This document shows, piece by piece, positions 43,834 to 52,100 of a DNA stretch of 58,967 bases. The stretch's first letter is position 1. Each line of letters starts with the position of its first letter. Made by a program: the position numbers and the translations under genes. Source of the DNA: Nitrososphaerota archaeon (GTDB lineage: Archaea > Thermoproteota > Nitrososphaeria > Nitrososphaerales > Nitrosopumilaceae); assembly GCA_028867785.1 (NCBI GenBank), contig JAGWFS010000011.1, positions 1 to 58,967 of the forward strand. Reading direction: 5' to 3'. A model generated the notes under the pieces. It did no database searches. It saw only the letters and a list, made by a program, of their open reading frames with translations, and was not told the origin of the DNA.

Positions 43834-45228
43834 TTGGCTACTGTTAACGCTCCACTGCCTCCTGCCCCAGTTCTGATGACATGTTTTGGTCATTGCGGTA
43901 TAGGACTCGGCGCAGAAGCGTATAGGAGATTATTGATTGACGCAGGGGCTGATCCTCTCAAGCCCACATTAAAAGGTGAAAAGGATGAATCGCGTGTTTT
44001 GAAGAGGTATGGCAGCACAATCTTGAGGTTTCCAAACTCATATGGTGGAAATGAGATTCCGCTAATTCCACGTGCACTGCTGGTTGACTTGGACCCGAGG
44101 GCAGCGAACCTAATACTGCAGTCATATCCTGATCTTTTTGCACTACGTGACAAGCATGTCATTCACGGAGCAGGCGGGGCAGCTAGAAACTGGGCAGAAG
44201 GCAGGAGCAGATTCATCAATGAAGTAACAAAAAAATTCGACATGCAAAAGCAACTGGCAGGACTGTCTCCTGAACCAGTGAGGGGCTTTACAATTCCATT
44301 TGCGATGGGCGGAGGAACAGGGAGCTCCTTTGCCAGCGCATTCATGCAGTATATCAAAAAAGACACCAAGGAACATGCCACAATCGCATCGTTTGGATTG
44401 TTGCCAGAATTTGGCTGGGATCCGGTAATCTTTGAAGCAGCGGCAATTAACATTGTCATGAATCTTGAACACCAGATAAAATACAGCGACTGCTCTCTTT
44501 TATTTTCAAACAAGAGGTTAAGGGAACTTGCACACAAACACGAGAAAAAGACAGAAAAGTTACAATCCATCATAGATGATCTTCCAAAAGAACACGAGAT
44601 TGGGTGGAAGGACTATAAGGGAATGAACCTTATTGCGGCAAACGCCATATCGATGTTTACTGCATCATTTGCAAGAGAAACAGAATGGGATATGTCAAAC
44701 TACAGGACATGGCTTGCAACCAAGAAACCGAGGTTTGCAGTACCGTGGGTTATTCCGGTGGTTCCGGAGGAAAGGCAGTGGGGAACTGATCTGATGTCTG
44801 GAGGAAAGGGAAACACCATGGATGCTATTGTGGAACATATCGGAAAGAAAAACGATGCCGTATTGTTTGACATTGATGAAAACGATGTGCGTGACAAGGG
44901 CGGACAACGAGACTCTTGTGTGGCATTAGTTAAGATCAAAGGAGACTTTGATGCAAAGGAAAGGGATATCCTAAAGAACATGATAAAGGACAGGTTCCAC
45001 ATTGAAGAATCTCGTATGATATTTGTCAAGATTCCTATACTGGATACAGAGCAGGCAAATGTGACAATACTTGTAAACACAAAAGCAATTGGACCCAAGA
45101 TCTTGGAGATTGCAAGCGAAGCAGAGGCCTCTTGGGACGGCTACAAGGAAGAATATGGCAAGTGGGGGCTTACAACCGAAGAGTTCAAGCAAAGTCTTAT
45201 GGATGTTGTCCATCAATTTAGCGCATAA
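43834..45228 (+). CDS. Tubulin-like GTPase, artubulin type
   Basis: This 464-residue protein resembles eukaryotic tubulin more than FtsZ. Features in order: FGHCGIGLGAEAYRRL (18-33; compare tubulin GQCGNQIG), PRALLVDLDP (80-89), GAGGAARNWAEGR (112-124; compare GAGNNWAKG), GGGTGSS (159-165; the tubulin signature GGGTGSG with a final Ser), SFGLLPEFGWDPVIFEA (186-202) and a T7-like NLIAANAISMFTASF then WDMSN (285-289). Artubulins are known only from a few Nitrososphaerota and related archaea. A coiled-coil protein follows 2 nt later. Start TTG 43834 (25 nt after GTATATC). GTP-dependent filament formation is the inference. Confidence 0.85.
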   Translation: MATVNAPLPPAPVLMTCFGHCGIGLGAEAYRRLLIDAGADPLKPTLKGEKDESRVLKRYGSTILRFPNSYGGNEIPLIPRALLVDLDPRAANLILQSYPDLFALRDKHVIHGAGGAARNWAEGRSRFINEVTKKFDMQKQLAGLSPEPVRGFTIPFAMGGGTGSSFASAFMQYIKKDTKEHATIASFGLLPEFGWDPVIFEAAAINIVMNLEHQIKYSDCSLLFSNKRLRELAHKHEKKTEKLQSIIDDLPKEHEIGWKDYKGMNLIAANAISMFTASFARETEWDMSNYRTWLATKKPRFAVPWVIPVVPEERQWGTDLMSGGKGNTMDAIVEHIGKKNDAVLFDIDENDVRDKGGQRDSCVALVKIKGDFDAKERDILKNMIKDRFHIEESRMIFVKIPILDTEQANVTILVNTKAIGPKILEIASEAEASWDGYKEEYGKWGLTTEEFKQSLMDVVHQFSA

Positions 45229-45230
45229 CC

Positions 45231-45782
45231 ATGACTGACTTTAATTTTCTAGAACAGGTCGCACTCCAGATAAAACGAAATAGGCAACAACTAACTGACG
45301 TTGACGATGAACTTTCCACAATAAACTTTAGAATTCACGAAATACCGCTTAAAATATCGACTGAATCGACGTTTGCAAAAATGATTGGCGAACAGTACGT
45401 TGACGCAACACAAGAGCTGGAATCTGCAAAAGAAAAACTCATGAAAGAAAAAGAGACCCTGACTGCCAAGATAAATGACGATATTGCAACATTCATCTCT
45501 GATTTTACATCTAGGGAACTTGTAATTCCATTAGAGCCAAATCCGATGATAGCAGACGGAAGCACCTTTTTCAAATACAAAAATGAAAATACGTTTAAGA
45601 ACATTTTTGACATATTGAGCGAACTTTTGGGATTGAGCTCGCCCATACTTGTAAAAGACGTAATGTTTTCCCCTACTGGAATTGTAATCAAAGTAACCGA
45701 CGAATATGAGGCAAAACAAAAGTTCCTAAGTAGCATTAATGAAGTGCAGAAAACTCTCTCAATTAAGAAAAGAAGGGACTAG
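45231..45782 (+). CDS. Coiled-coil protein cotranscribed with the tubulin-like gene
   Basis: This 183-residue protein has a long helical N-terminal part with heptad-like character (LEQVALQIKRNRQQLTDVDD; about 5-95) and a compact C-terminal part (about 96-175). It starts with ATG 45231, 2 nt after the tubulin-like stop. No family is recognised. The position suggests a binding partner or regulator of the tubulin-like protein. Confidence 0.7.
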   Translation: MTDFNFLEQVALQIKRNRQQLTDVDDELSTINFRIHEIPLKISTESTFAKMIGEQYVDATQELESAKEKLMKEKETLTAKINDDIATFISDFTSRELVIPLEPNPMIADGSTFFKYKNENTFKNIFDILSELLGLSSPILVKDVMFSPTGIVIKVTDEYEAKQKFLSSINEVQKTLSIKKRRD

Positions 45783-45825
45783 TTACACAACAAACCATAA
45801 AAATGGGCTGGTGTAGTACCACTTG

Positions 45826-46230
45826 ATGAAAACACTGCTTGTCTTCTTGGCAATCGCTGGAATCGTGCTGTATTCAGTATTGCCGCCTGCACACGCGGAG
45901 ATTTCTAATCAAATTACAGCCAATTTACAAAATGGAACAGCATGGACAATACATGTAAACAAGCAAGTACAGATCTCTGCAGACGTATCCAGCGGACTTG
46001 ATATGGCTCAGCCCTTTGCCTATATTGTACAAATACTGGATAAAAATGGAGTTGTGATACAGCTCTCGTGGCTTACTGGTACGCTCAGCGCAGGCCAGTC
46101 GCTTAACCCGTCGCAGTCTTGGACTCCGACAACGCCTGGAAACTATACTGCGCAGATATTTGTGTGGTCGGGAATTGACAATCCAGACGCCCTGTCACCG
46201 CCTCTTGTCATGAAACTTGCAGTAACCTAG
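45826..46230 (+). CDS. Small secreted Ig-like protein
   Basis: This 134-residue protein starts at ATG 45826 (TTG 45823 also possible), with CCATAAAAATGG about 23 nt upstream. It has a signal peptide (ending AHA-E) and a beta-sandwich domain (LDMAQPFAYIVQILDKNGVV, TPTTPGNYTAQIFVWSGID). Function unknown, probably a surface protein. Confidence 0.65.
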   Translation: MKTLLVFLAIAGIVLYSVLPPAHAEISNQITANLQNGTAWTIHVNKQVQISADVSSGLDMAQPFAYIVQILDKNGVVIQLSWLTGTLSAGQSLNPSQSWTPTTPGNYTAQIFVWSGIDNPDALSPPLVMKLAVT

Positions 46231-46271
46231 TTCCACATCGGTTATAATTTGGGAGTGACAAAACCTCAATA

Positions 46272-46625
46272 ATGAACAGAAAAGGCGGACTCATCACTGG
46301 GGTCATTCTTGCTGTTTCTTCGGCTTTCTTTTTCATCTTTATCGGATTTCCTCTTTTTAATTCGCAATCTGGGGATCAGGCGGGATCCCCGTTTGACAAC
46401 AGCATCCAGTCTCCTGAAGCAATAAGTACTATAGCAAACGACATAGACTCTTGCGTGACAAGCCCAACCTCTGACTGTGATCAGGAAATGGCACAGGTGG
46501 AAAAGTTCTGTCAACAAAATAAAGGCCAAGAGCAGAACTATCCTTTCTGCACCGACTCTAGGGTGTCAATATATCTTGAACACAGAAACATGGCACAGAT
46601 CACAGTAAACGGCGGCGGAAGTTAA
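46272..46625 (+). CDS. Membrane-anchored extracytoplasmic protein with four cysteines
   Basis: This 117-residue protein has one N-terminal helix (LITGVILAVSSAFFFIFIGF) and an outside domain with four Cys (CVTSPTSDC ... FCQQNKGQEQNYPFC), which could make two disulfides. TATA-like GGTTATAATTTGG lies about 27 nt upstream of ATG 46272. Function unknown. Confidence 0.65.
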   Translation: MNRKGGLITGVILAVSSAFFFIFIGFPLFNSQSGDQAGSPFDNSIQSPEAISTIANDIDSCVTSPTSDCDQEMAQVEKFCQQNKGQEQNYPFCTDSRVSIYLEHRNMAQITVNGGGS

Positions 46626-46628
46626 CCT

Positions 46629-47486
46629 CTAAGATTTTGTTCTGTGTCTTACTATAGTGAAGTTGCCGTCCAAGATCATACTGCTTGCCAAAATGTACTC
46701 TTTTGTTCGCTCGTCATTTAGTATGGTAGTAAACCTAGGCGTGATCTTGATTACAGTTCCAGTGTATTTTTCACTTGCTCCTGTTATCTCCACGTAATCG
46801 CCTTCAGAGTACGGAAGCTTGTCAACAATTGCAATGTCTTTTAGAATTCTAACAGTGCCCTGTATCATTGCATTATTTGGGACTATGTATTCTTTACCTT
46901 CGTCTGTCTCTATTGTCGTGTACATGAGGTTTATCTCACGTATCTTTCCATGGACATTGTCGTTTACAACATGGATTGAATCCCCAATCTTGGCTGGATA
47001 TGTAGTAAGTATCAATCCGCTCGAAAGTATGTTTCCCACTATGGTGGATATTCCGATACCTACTATGATTGCGGCCACGCCGCCACTGATTAGTATCTCT
47101 TCCGGGTTGACATTTAGCTGGTGAAGAATTGAAAGACTTGCAACAAGGGAAATAATTATAATGACAAAAAACGACAAGCTTGCAGAAAATTGGGGATGTG
47201 ATTTGCTTGCAAATTTCTTAAGCAATCGTCTTGTTGCAGTAATCACTGAAAGTGCTATGACTACAGTAGCTATAACACTGGCAATCTGTATATGAAAATG
47301 TGTGATGCCAACAAGCGGTGCAACAAATATTTCAAACAGGCGCAAAGATACCCATGCGCCTGCTACTGTCAGAATGGCCTTTATGACAAGTTCATTAATC
47401 TCCCTGTGCAGAGTTTTACGGCTTCTTGCAGCTGCCTGTTCTACTTTCAATATGTCTCTTGGACTCTCATCTGTAGACGCTGACAT
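46629..47486 (-). CDS. MscS-family mechanosensitive channel
   Basis: This 285-residue protein has three membrane helices, a pore-lining helix with VGIGISTIVGNILSSGLIL and the MscS beta domain (KIGDSIHVVNDNVHGKIREI, then MYTTIETDEGKEYIVPNNAMI). It releases solutes under hypo-osmotic stress. ATG 47486 has AAATTATACA about 20-25 nt upstream. Confidence 0.9.
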   Translation of the reverse strand: MSASTDESPRDILKVEQAAARSRKTLHREINELVIKAILTVAGAWVSLRLFEIFVAPLVGITHFHIQIASVIATVVIALSVITATRRLLKKFASKSHPQFSASLSFFVIIIISLVASLSILHQLNVNPEEILISGGVAAIIVGIGISTIVGNILSSGLILTTYPAKIGDSIHVVNDNVHGKIREINLMYTTIETDEGKEYIVPNNAMIQGTVRILKDIAIVDKLPYSEGDYVEITGASEKYTGTVIKITPRFTTILNDERTKEYILASSMILDGNFTIVRHRTKS

Positions 47487-47523
47487 GATGTGCTAATGTA
47501 TAATTTGGTAATTATTGGTTATG

Positions 47524-47934
47524 CTATTTCTCGGTAGCTTTGAGAAAATCGGCCATGTTTTTTGCAACCAACGGGATTATTTTTTTCGTGATTATCTGAT
47601 GAAAATCGTCCGCATTTGAATCAAATGAAAGCAGCAAGACATGCGCCAGTCTGCTGTTTTCGTCTGCAATGGGGATTGTGGCCCTTATCAATTTTGTATA
47701 ATGTGAGCTTGCATACGATATCTTTCCAAGCCTGTATTCCCATCTTAATCTGGTGTACTGTCTTGTTGATGCAGTAATGGCATACTGTGCCCTCTCCTCC
47801 GAACTCAGCAAAGGGTTGAGACCCTTTCTGTCTGCCGTAGCCTCCAGTTTTCCATCCCCATCTGCAATGCCTGCAAATCGTATCTTGGGATCTAGCGCAA
47901 CAACATTTTTGCAAAACTCTTCAAATACGTTCAT
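47524..47934 (-). CDS. Conserved archaeal sensor-like domain protein of unknown function
   Basis: This 136-residue protein has a mixed alpha/beta pattern (FAGIADGDGKLEATADRKG, HVLLLSFDSNADDFHQII). The layout recalls small roadblock- or PAS-like sensor domains, but no family is claimed. A TATA-like AAATTATAGC lies 27 nt before ATG 47934. Confidence 0.6.
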   Translation of the reverse strand: MNVFEEFCKNVVALDPKIRFAGIADGDGKLEATADRKGLNPLLSSEERAQYAITASTRQYTRLRWEYRLGKISYASSHYTKLIRATIPIADENSRLAHVLLLSFDSNADDFHQIITKKIIPLVAKNMADFLKATEK

Positions 47935-47977
47935 TCAATAGGTGTATTGTCAGTAGCTATAATTTGTTTTCTGTAAA

Positions 47978-48334
47978 TCACTTGAGCCTGTGATATAGTA
48001 TCTTAAAGTCTTCTGCAATCCTGTATGCGGCATTTTGTAGCTTGGTTACCTCGGTCATGTTTGGCTTGCCTACTGCGATTTGCCTCATCATTGTCATGCA
48101 TTTGTGCACCTTGTTGTGATCAGAATGGTCTTCATTGTCCGACCACATCCTAAAACAGTCGTCAAACTCAAGGCAAAACCTTAGTATGAATTCCTCCCAA
48201 TGCTGCTGCATGACTGGATAGCCTATGGCATGCGCAATCTCGCGAAACTCGTTGCTTCTGTTTATCAGCAGCCTATCAAGCGTATATCTCACCTTTGACG
48301 GATCATAATCACCAGTAACGAGTTTTGCTTGCAC
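47978..48334 (-). CDS. Helical protein of unknown function
   Basis: This 118-residue protein is all-helical (YTLDRLLINRSNEFREIAHAI, HNKVHKCMTMMRQI). Start is GTG 48334 with a TATA-like CTTTATCATTTC upstream. No family recognised; no conserved catalytic residue is evident. Confidence 0.55.
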   Translation of the reverse strand: MQAKLVTGDYDPSKVRYTLDRLLINRSNEFREIAHAIGYPVMQQHWEEFILRFCLEFDDCFRMWSDNEDHSDHNKVHKCMTMMRQIAVGKPNMTEVTKLQNAAYRIAEDFKILYHRLK

Positions 48335-48403
48335 GATACTGTATTGTTTTCAGAAATGATAAAGACTAGGAATATACTGCACTACACTGCAAGCAAAAAC
48401 CAG

Positions 48404-48610
48404 CTACTGTTTGATGCTTTTTGGCTTTACTGCCTGAAATACAAAATTGACAACAAGCATGATGGAAATCCATATTCCAAGTAACAATACCGTAGTATAC
48501 GAACCAATGCACTTGTGGCAAAAGAACTTGTCAATCAGAAATACTGTTCCTCCTCCCACAAACACTCCCGTTGCATAGTCTGCAAACCTCCACCAAAAAT
48601 ATTTCATCAT
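48404..48610 (-). CDS. Small membrane protein
   Basis: From ATG 48610 (MKYFWWRFADYATG) the protein has about 68 residues with two helices (GVFVGGGTVFLIDKFF and VLLLGIWISIMLVVNFVF). The longer frame from 48685 is possible but its extra N-terminus is not clearly coding. It contains CHKC between the helices. Function unknown. Confidence 0.5.
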   Translation of the reverse strand: MMKYFWWRFADYATGVFVGGGTVFLIDKFFCHKCIGSYTTVLLLGIWISIMLVVNFVFQAVKPKSIKQ

Positions 48611-48693
48611 GATACCTTGCTGCATCGTTAATATAAGACTGATTTTTGTAAAATGAAGATATTTATGATATCGTGAATAGGACATGATTGTAC

Positions 48694-48909
48694 ATGTTCA
48701 TAGATTGGACAGTTCCATTGCTGATTGGTCTAGTCGGAGGACCGCTGTCAGTGATTGTAAAAATCTGGTACAAAAAGAAAAATACTGGAACCAGCAAATT
48801 TGCAGACAATGGAACTTACGTACGAGATGACTCTCTATACTCGTACAACGATCCTGCCCCAAAATCGGCAGAAAAAGACACAAAAGACAACAACAAGAAC
48901 AACTCATAA
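48694..48909 (+). CDS. Small single-helix membrane protein
   Basis: ATG 48694 (TTG 48688 also in frame) gives 71 residues with one helix (VPLLIGLVGGPLSVIVKIW) and a charged, Asn/Lys/Asp-rich cytoplasmic or external tail. Function unknown. Confidence 0.5.
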   Translation: MFIDWTVPLLIGLVGGPLSVIVKIWYKKKNTGTSKFADNGTYVRDDSLYSYNDPAPKSAEKDTKDNNKNNS

Positions 48910-48935
48910 ATTCATCTCCTGATCTCTGAGAATCG

Positions 48936-49412
48936 ATGGTTCTCCAACCAAAAAGTCCTGTGGAATCACAGACGGAAATGACTGTCAGAATGTTTCCGTC
49001 TGACGCCAACCCTGCAGGAAATGTCTTTGGTGGAGAGATACTAAAACAAATTGATCTGATTGCAGGACTGGTATCACAACGACATGCCAGAACAAATGCG
49101 GTTACTGCAAGCATTGACAGGGTAAACTTTCTCAAGCCTGTCTATGTTGGAAATGCGCTGATTCTCAACGCAAGGCTCAACTATGTTCATCGTTCATCAA
49201 TGGAGATAGAAATCAAGGTGGAAGCAGAAGACCTGATGACAGGTACTAGAACTCTAACAAATACTGCATATGTGACATCTGTAGCATTAGGTCCTGATGG
49301 CAAGACAAGTGAAGTACCACCGCTTCTTCTTGAGACGGAAGAAGACAGGCAGAGATTTGCCGAAGGGGAGAGAAGAATGCTACAGAGGCTCAAGGAACGC
49401 GGAAAAAACTAG
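48936..49412 (+). CDS. Acyl-CoA thioesterase, hotdog fold (YciA-type)
   Basis: This 158-residue protein has the hotdog thioesterase pattern FPSDANPAGNVFGGEILKQIDL (in two parts; Asn/Asp and Gly-Gly-containing turn) and the SRHAR-type Arg-rich strand. It hydrolyses acyl-CoA. ATG 48936 is used. Confidence 0.85.
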   Translation: MVLQPKSPVESQTEMTVRMFPSDANPAGNVFGGEILKQIDLIAGLVSQRHARTNAVTASIDRVNFLKPVYVGNALILNARLNYVHRSSMEIEIKVEAEDLMTGTRTLTNTAYVTSVALGPDGKTSEVPPLLLETEEDRQRFAEGERRMLQRLKERGKN

Positions 49413-49415
49413 GTC

Positions 49416-50201
49416 TCAACTACAGCTGAAATCGCCGGGAGGTCCATTTCTGAGCACGTCTTGGAACTGCTCTGCGGAATATTGTTTTACTACGGAGAAT
49501 GGGATTGCCCCAAATATTGGAGCGTCGACCGTTGTAGTAATTTTTGCCAGTGTAGGATCAAACGTTGCATTTTTTTCTTTTAGCTTGAGTATGCTGTCTG
49601 CGTTTAATACAAATACGCCTTCTACCACGGATGCTGTCTTGGGTGAGACCGTACTGCCATTGATCTCGGCCTTTTCTATTGGTTCTGAATCGTAAAAGGC
49701 ACTTATCTCATATTTGTTAAAAGTTACAGGAAAGAACGAGGGATTGCAAACGGCTGCCTGTATGTGAATCTCTGTAGGTGATATCTGATACTGGTTTCCT
49801 TGCGCTGGCCTGAACTGCAGTGTGCCAACGGAATAAACATCAAGCCCAACATACGCCACCACTATTGCAAGAATCACGGCTGATATCGCTATGACTCTTT
49901 TTCTTGACGGAGAGTTTCTAGCTTCACGAATGACAGCGTCATCAGGAGACTCGTGTTCCACATTTTGTTGCTCTGAGGGATCAGGATGTTCTTGAATCTC
50001 AGAATCCACATGTTCCAAAGCCTCGGAAGATGTTTGTTCTGCAGGCTGTGTCTCCTTTGCAATCTCATCCAAATATCTTTGATCAGAAACATCAAGAGAA
50101 TTACCTTGCTGCAATTTGTTCAATATCTCATGCAATCTGTTGGGATCCCCTTTTTTGGAGTCAATGAGTGATTGAATTATCTTGATTGCATCGTCTGACA
50201 T
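49416..50201 (-). CDS. Single-span membrane protein with LEA14-type external domain
   Basis: ATG 50201 is used because the TATA-like GCTTTAAATTGAG (50221-50233) is 26 nt upstream; the longer frame from 50339 is rejected. Residues 1-50 are a domain shared with the SHOCT protein 43359-43658. Residues 51-100 are acidic linker. A membrane helix lies at 103-124. Residues 140-250 form a LEA14-like beta domain (IQAAVCNPSFFPVTFNKYEI). Function unknown; it likely couples cytoplasmic partners to the surface. Confidence 0.7.
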   Translation of the reverse strand: MSDDAIKIIQSLIDSKKGDPNRLHEILNKLQQGNSLDVSDQRYLDEIAKETQPAEQTSSEALEHVDSEIQEHPDPSEQQNVEHESPDDAVIREARNSPSRKRVIAISAVILAIVVAYVGLDVYSVGTLQFRPAQGNQYQISPTEIHIQAAVCNPSFFPVTFNKYEISAFYDSEPIEKAEINGSTVSPKTASVVEGVFVLNADSILKLKEKNATFDPTLAKITTTVDAPIFGAIPFSVVKQYSAEQFQDVLRNGPPGDFSCS

Positions 50202-50220
50202 CTCGTTCAAATCCGATCGA

Positions 50221-50233
50221 CTCAATTTAAAGC
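50221..50233 (-). promoter_or_regulatory. TATA box of 49416-50201
   Basis: On the minus strand GCTTTAAATTGAG is centred about 26 nt before ATG 50201. It supports the short start and a leaderless transcript. Confidence 0.55.
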
Positions 50234-50292
50234 AAGTGATTTGAAACCGCATCTTTTTAATTCTGGAAAACCACTGGAAAAACACGCCAAAA

Positions 50293-50717
50293 ATAAAGAT
50301 TGAAAAAATAATCAAAGCAAACAGGGAAAAGATTTTCAAGATGGTGACAGACTTTGAAAGTCTGCCAACAGCTTTCCGCAGTTTTTCAAATCCGTCAAGA
50401 TCGTATCAAGAGATGGCAATACGGTAACTACTGAAGATCATGCTATGATGGCAGGAAGAGAAGTACACCAGACAACAAGGCATGTATTGACCCCGCCTGA
50501 AATAGATGACGTGTATCTTCTCTCTGGGGACGCAAAGAACAGTCGCATAGTCACCTACATACACGTGATTCCAGAGGGAACAAAAGTCACAGTGGAGGGC
50601 GACTTTAAACTGGCAGGAAATCTAAAACTGGTTGGATTTATGGCAAAGGGGAAGATAGAAAAAAGCATAGAAGAAGTAATCGACCAGTTTGGTAAAGTGG
50701 CGGAAAATTCGCAATAA
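50293..50717 (+). pseudogene. SRPBCC (START-like) protein, start lost and frame shifted
   Basis: Two adjacent frames together make one SRPBCC/polyketide-cyclase-like protein. Frame A gives KIEKIIKANREKIF then MVTDFESLPTAF (to about 50375), and frame B gives FPQFFKSVKIVSRDGN and continues to TAA 50717, ending in IEKSIEEVIDQFGKVAENSQ. The change falls at GCTTTCCG (50371-50378), consistent with one T lost from a T run. The expected ATG is ATA at 50293. The only canonical start in frame A is ATG 50341. Two lesions suggest a young pseudogene; a sequencing error or programmed frameshift is the alternative. Confidence 0.7.
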
Positions 50718-50787
50718 GAACATCAGGAACCATATGATTTGCTGCATGTCACCAACCATATTTAACCGGAGACAAGCTATCTAGTAC

Positions 50788-50949
50788 ATGGCTTCTTTCA
50801 AATCTGTTGCTAAAGTAATCGTTCTGATAATTAGTGGAATCGCAATAGTTGTTGTGGGAGGGTTCATGATGGGGGCTGTTGCAAGACTGTGGATGCCAAA
50901 GGATGCAAAAAAACAAGACTCTGATAATGACCCGAAAAAAGCAGATTAA
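50788..50949 (+). CDS. Small single-helix membrane protein (53 aa)
   Basis: ATG 50788 to TAA 50949 encodes 53 residues with one helix (VIVLIISGIAIVVVGGFMM) and a charged tail. ATATTTAACC at about 50758-50767 lies 26 nt upstream, so it is a credible leaderless small gene. Function unknown. Confidence 0.65.
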   Translation: MASFKSVAKVIVLIISGIAIVVVGGFMMGAVARLWMPKDAKKQDSDNDPKKAD

Positions 50950-50974
50950 TATAAAACCAGAAAAGTTTTGATCA

Positions 50975-51643
50975 TTGAAATTGTCTCAACCAAACGAAAC
51001 ACCCCAAGTAAGCGAACAGATTTCAAAGATCAAGTCAATAAAGTATTTCACTCCTGCAAGAACCCTAGAGGAGGCAAACTCAATCCTTCCAAAGGTAAGC
51101 CAAATCGTAGATGAGTATGTCAAGGCACTGGGTCCATGGCAACAAGACAATCTTTTACAACATGCAAGCGATTCACTGTGGGATCTTGCACGAGTTGCAG
51201 CGATAAAATCCTATAAGACAAACACCTGGGATTCAATATGGGATTATGTGTGGAGGGAGGCAAGCTATAATGCGCGGGATAACTATGGATGGTATGGCGG
51301 GGGATATATCTCAGGAGAGTCTGCCCGTGATGCCGCACGCGATGCAGCAAAATATGCTGCAAGATACATTGCATACGAGTCTGCAAAAGACAACATGCAA
51401 AACCCTAATCCATTCAGCTTTGTAATAGATCTTTATTCTATGGGGCTAAAACCGACATACTTTAGAAAAGTAAACGAGCAGGAAAAGTTTGTTGTGGATG
51501 TCCCAATAAAGAGCGGTAACAAGTTTGTTCTTGGATGCTACGTACATGGAGATAGCGATATTCTCTTTACCCACCAGTGGAAGGAGTATTGTTCAGGTCT
51601 CGTCTCGCTAAAAGAGGAGTCCTCTTCTAGAACTATCGCTTAA
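50975..51643 (+). CDS. Protein with Ala/Asp/Arg helical repeats, unknown function
   Basis: This 222-residue protein starts at TTG 50975 with TTAATATAAAA about 25 nt upstream. The middle holds a DAARDAAKYAARY-type amphipathic helix (about 115-140) with regular Ala and Arg/Asp. The C-terminus has LFTHQWKEYCSGL. Probably cytoplasmic; no family recognised. Confidence 0.65.
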   Translation: MKLSQPNETPQVSEQISKIKSIKYFTPARTLEEANSILPKVSQIVDEYVKALGPWQQDNLLQHASDSLWDLARVAAIKSYKTNTWDSIWDYVWREASYNARDNYGWYGGGYISGESARDAARDAAKYAARYIAYESAKDNMQNPNPFSFVIDLYSMGLKPTYFRKVNEQEKFVVDVPIKSGNKFVLGCYVHGDSDILFTHQWKEYCSGLVSLKEESSSRTIA

Positions 51644-51685
51644 CCGTTCACAGGACTTAAGTATTTGATCTTGGCATCTGTCTTT

Positions 51686-51802
51686 ATGTGTGAAATGATG
51701 GATGAGATTGAAATCGAGCATCTCAGAATGGCGCTTGCCAGGGCACGAAAAGAAACGCAAGAACCAGTAGAAGAAAAATCTCTGGTTGCTGTTGCCAGCT
51801 AG
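51686..51802 (+). CDS. Small helical protein (38 aa)
   Basis: ATG 51686 to TAG 51802 encodes 38 residues with an amphipathic helix (IEIEHLRMALARARKE). CTTAAGTATTTG about 28 nt upstream fits a leaderless start. It overlaps the convergent gene 51799-52053 by 4 nt. Coding is likely from composition, not from homology. Confidence 0.45.
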   Translation: MCEMMDEIEIEHLRMALARARKETQEPVEEKSLVAVAS

Positions 51803-52053
51803 TACTTCCACTCGTCAGTGATGCCATTCCACCACGAACGGTAGGAATTGGCATCTTTTTGGATCTCTTCTTTTATTCTGTTTTGTATCGCAAAATACAT
51901 GTTCACCATCGAGTCAACCCCTCCATCATTGTATAGTTCTCTTCCTATCTCTTGGATTCTCTCTTTCTTGGAACTGTAATCTGCAGAGGATGGGGAATTT
52001 TGTATGCAAAAAGTCAGCAAGTCATACAGTTCCTCTTCCAGGTATGCATCCAT
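51799..52053 (-). CDS. Small acidic helical protein
   Basis: This 84-residue protein (MDAYLEEELYDLLTFCIQN, ends SWWNGITDEWKY) is mostly helical with a Trp-rich C-terminus. No family is recognised; start ATG 52053. Confidence 0.6.
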   Translation of the reverse strand: MDAYLEEELYDLLTFCIQNSPSSADYSSKKERIQEIGRELYNDGGVDSMVNMYFAIQNRIKEEIQKDANSYRSWWNGITDEWKY

Positions 52054-52100
52054 TGCAAACCAACCACCTGCAACTGTATAAAAATATTCACGGGCTAAAA

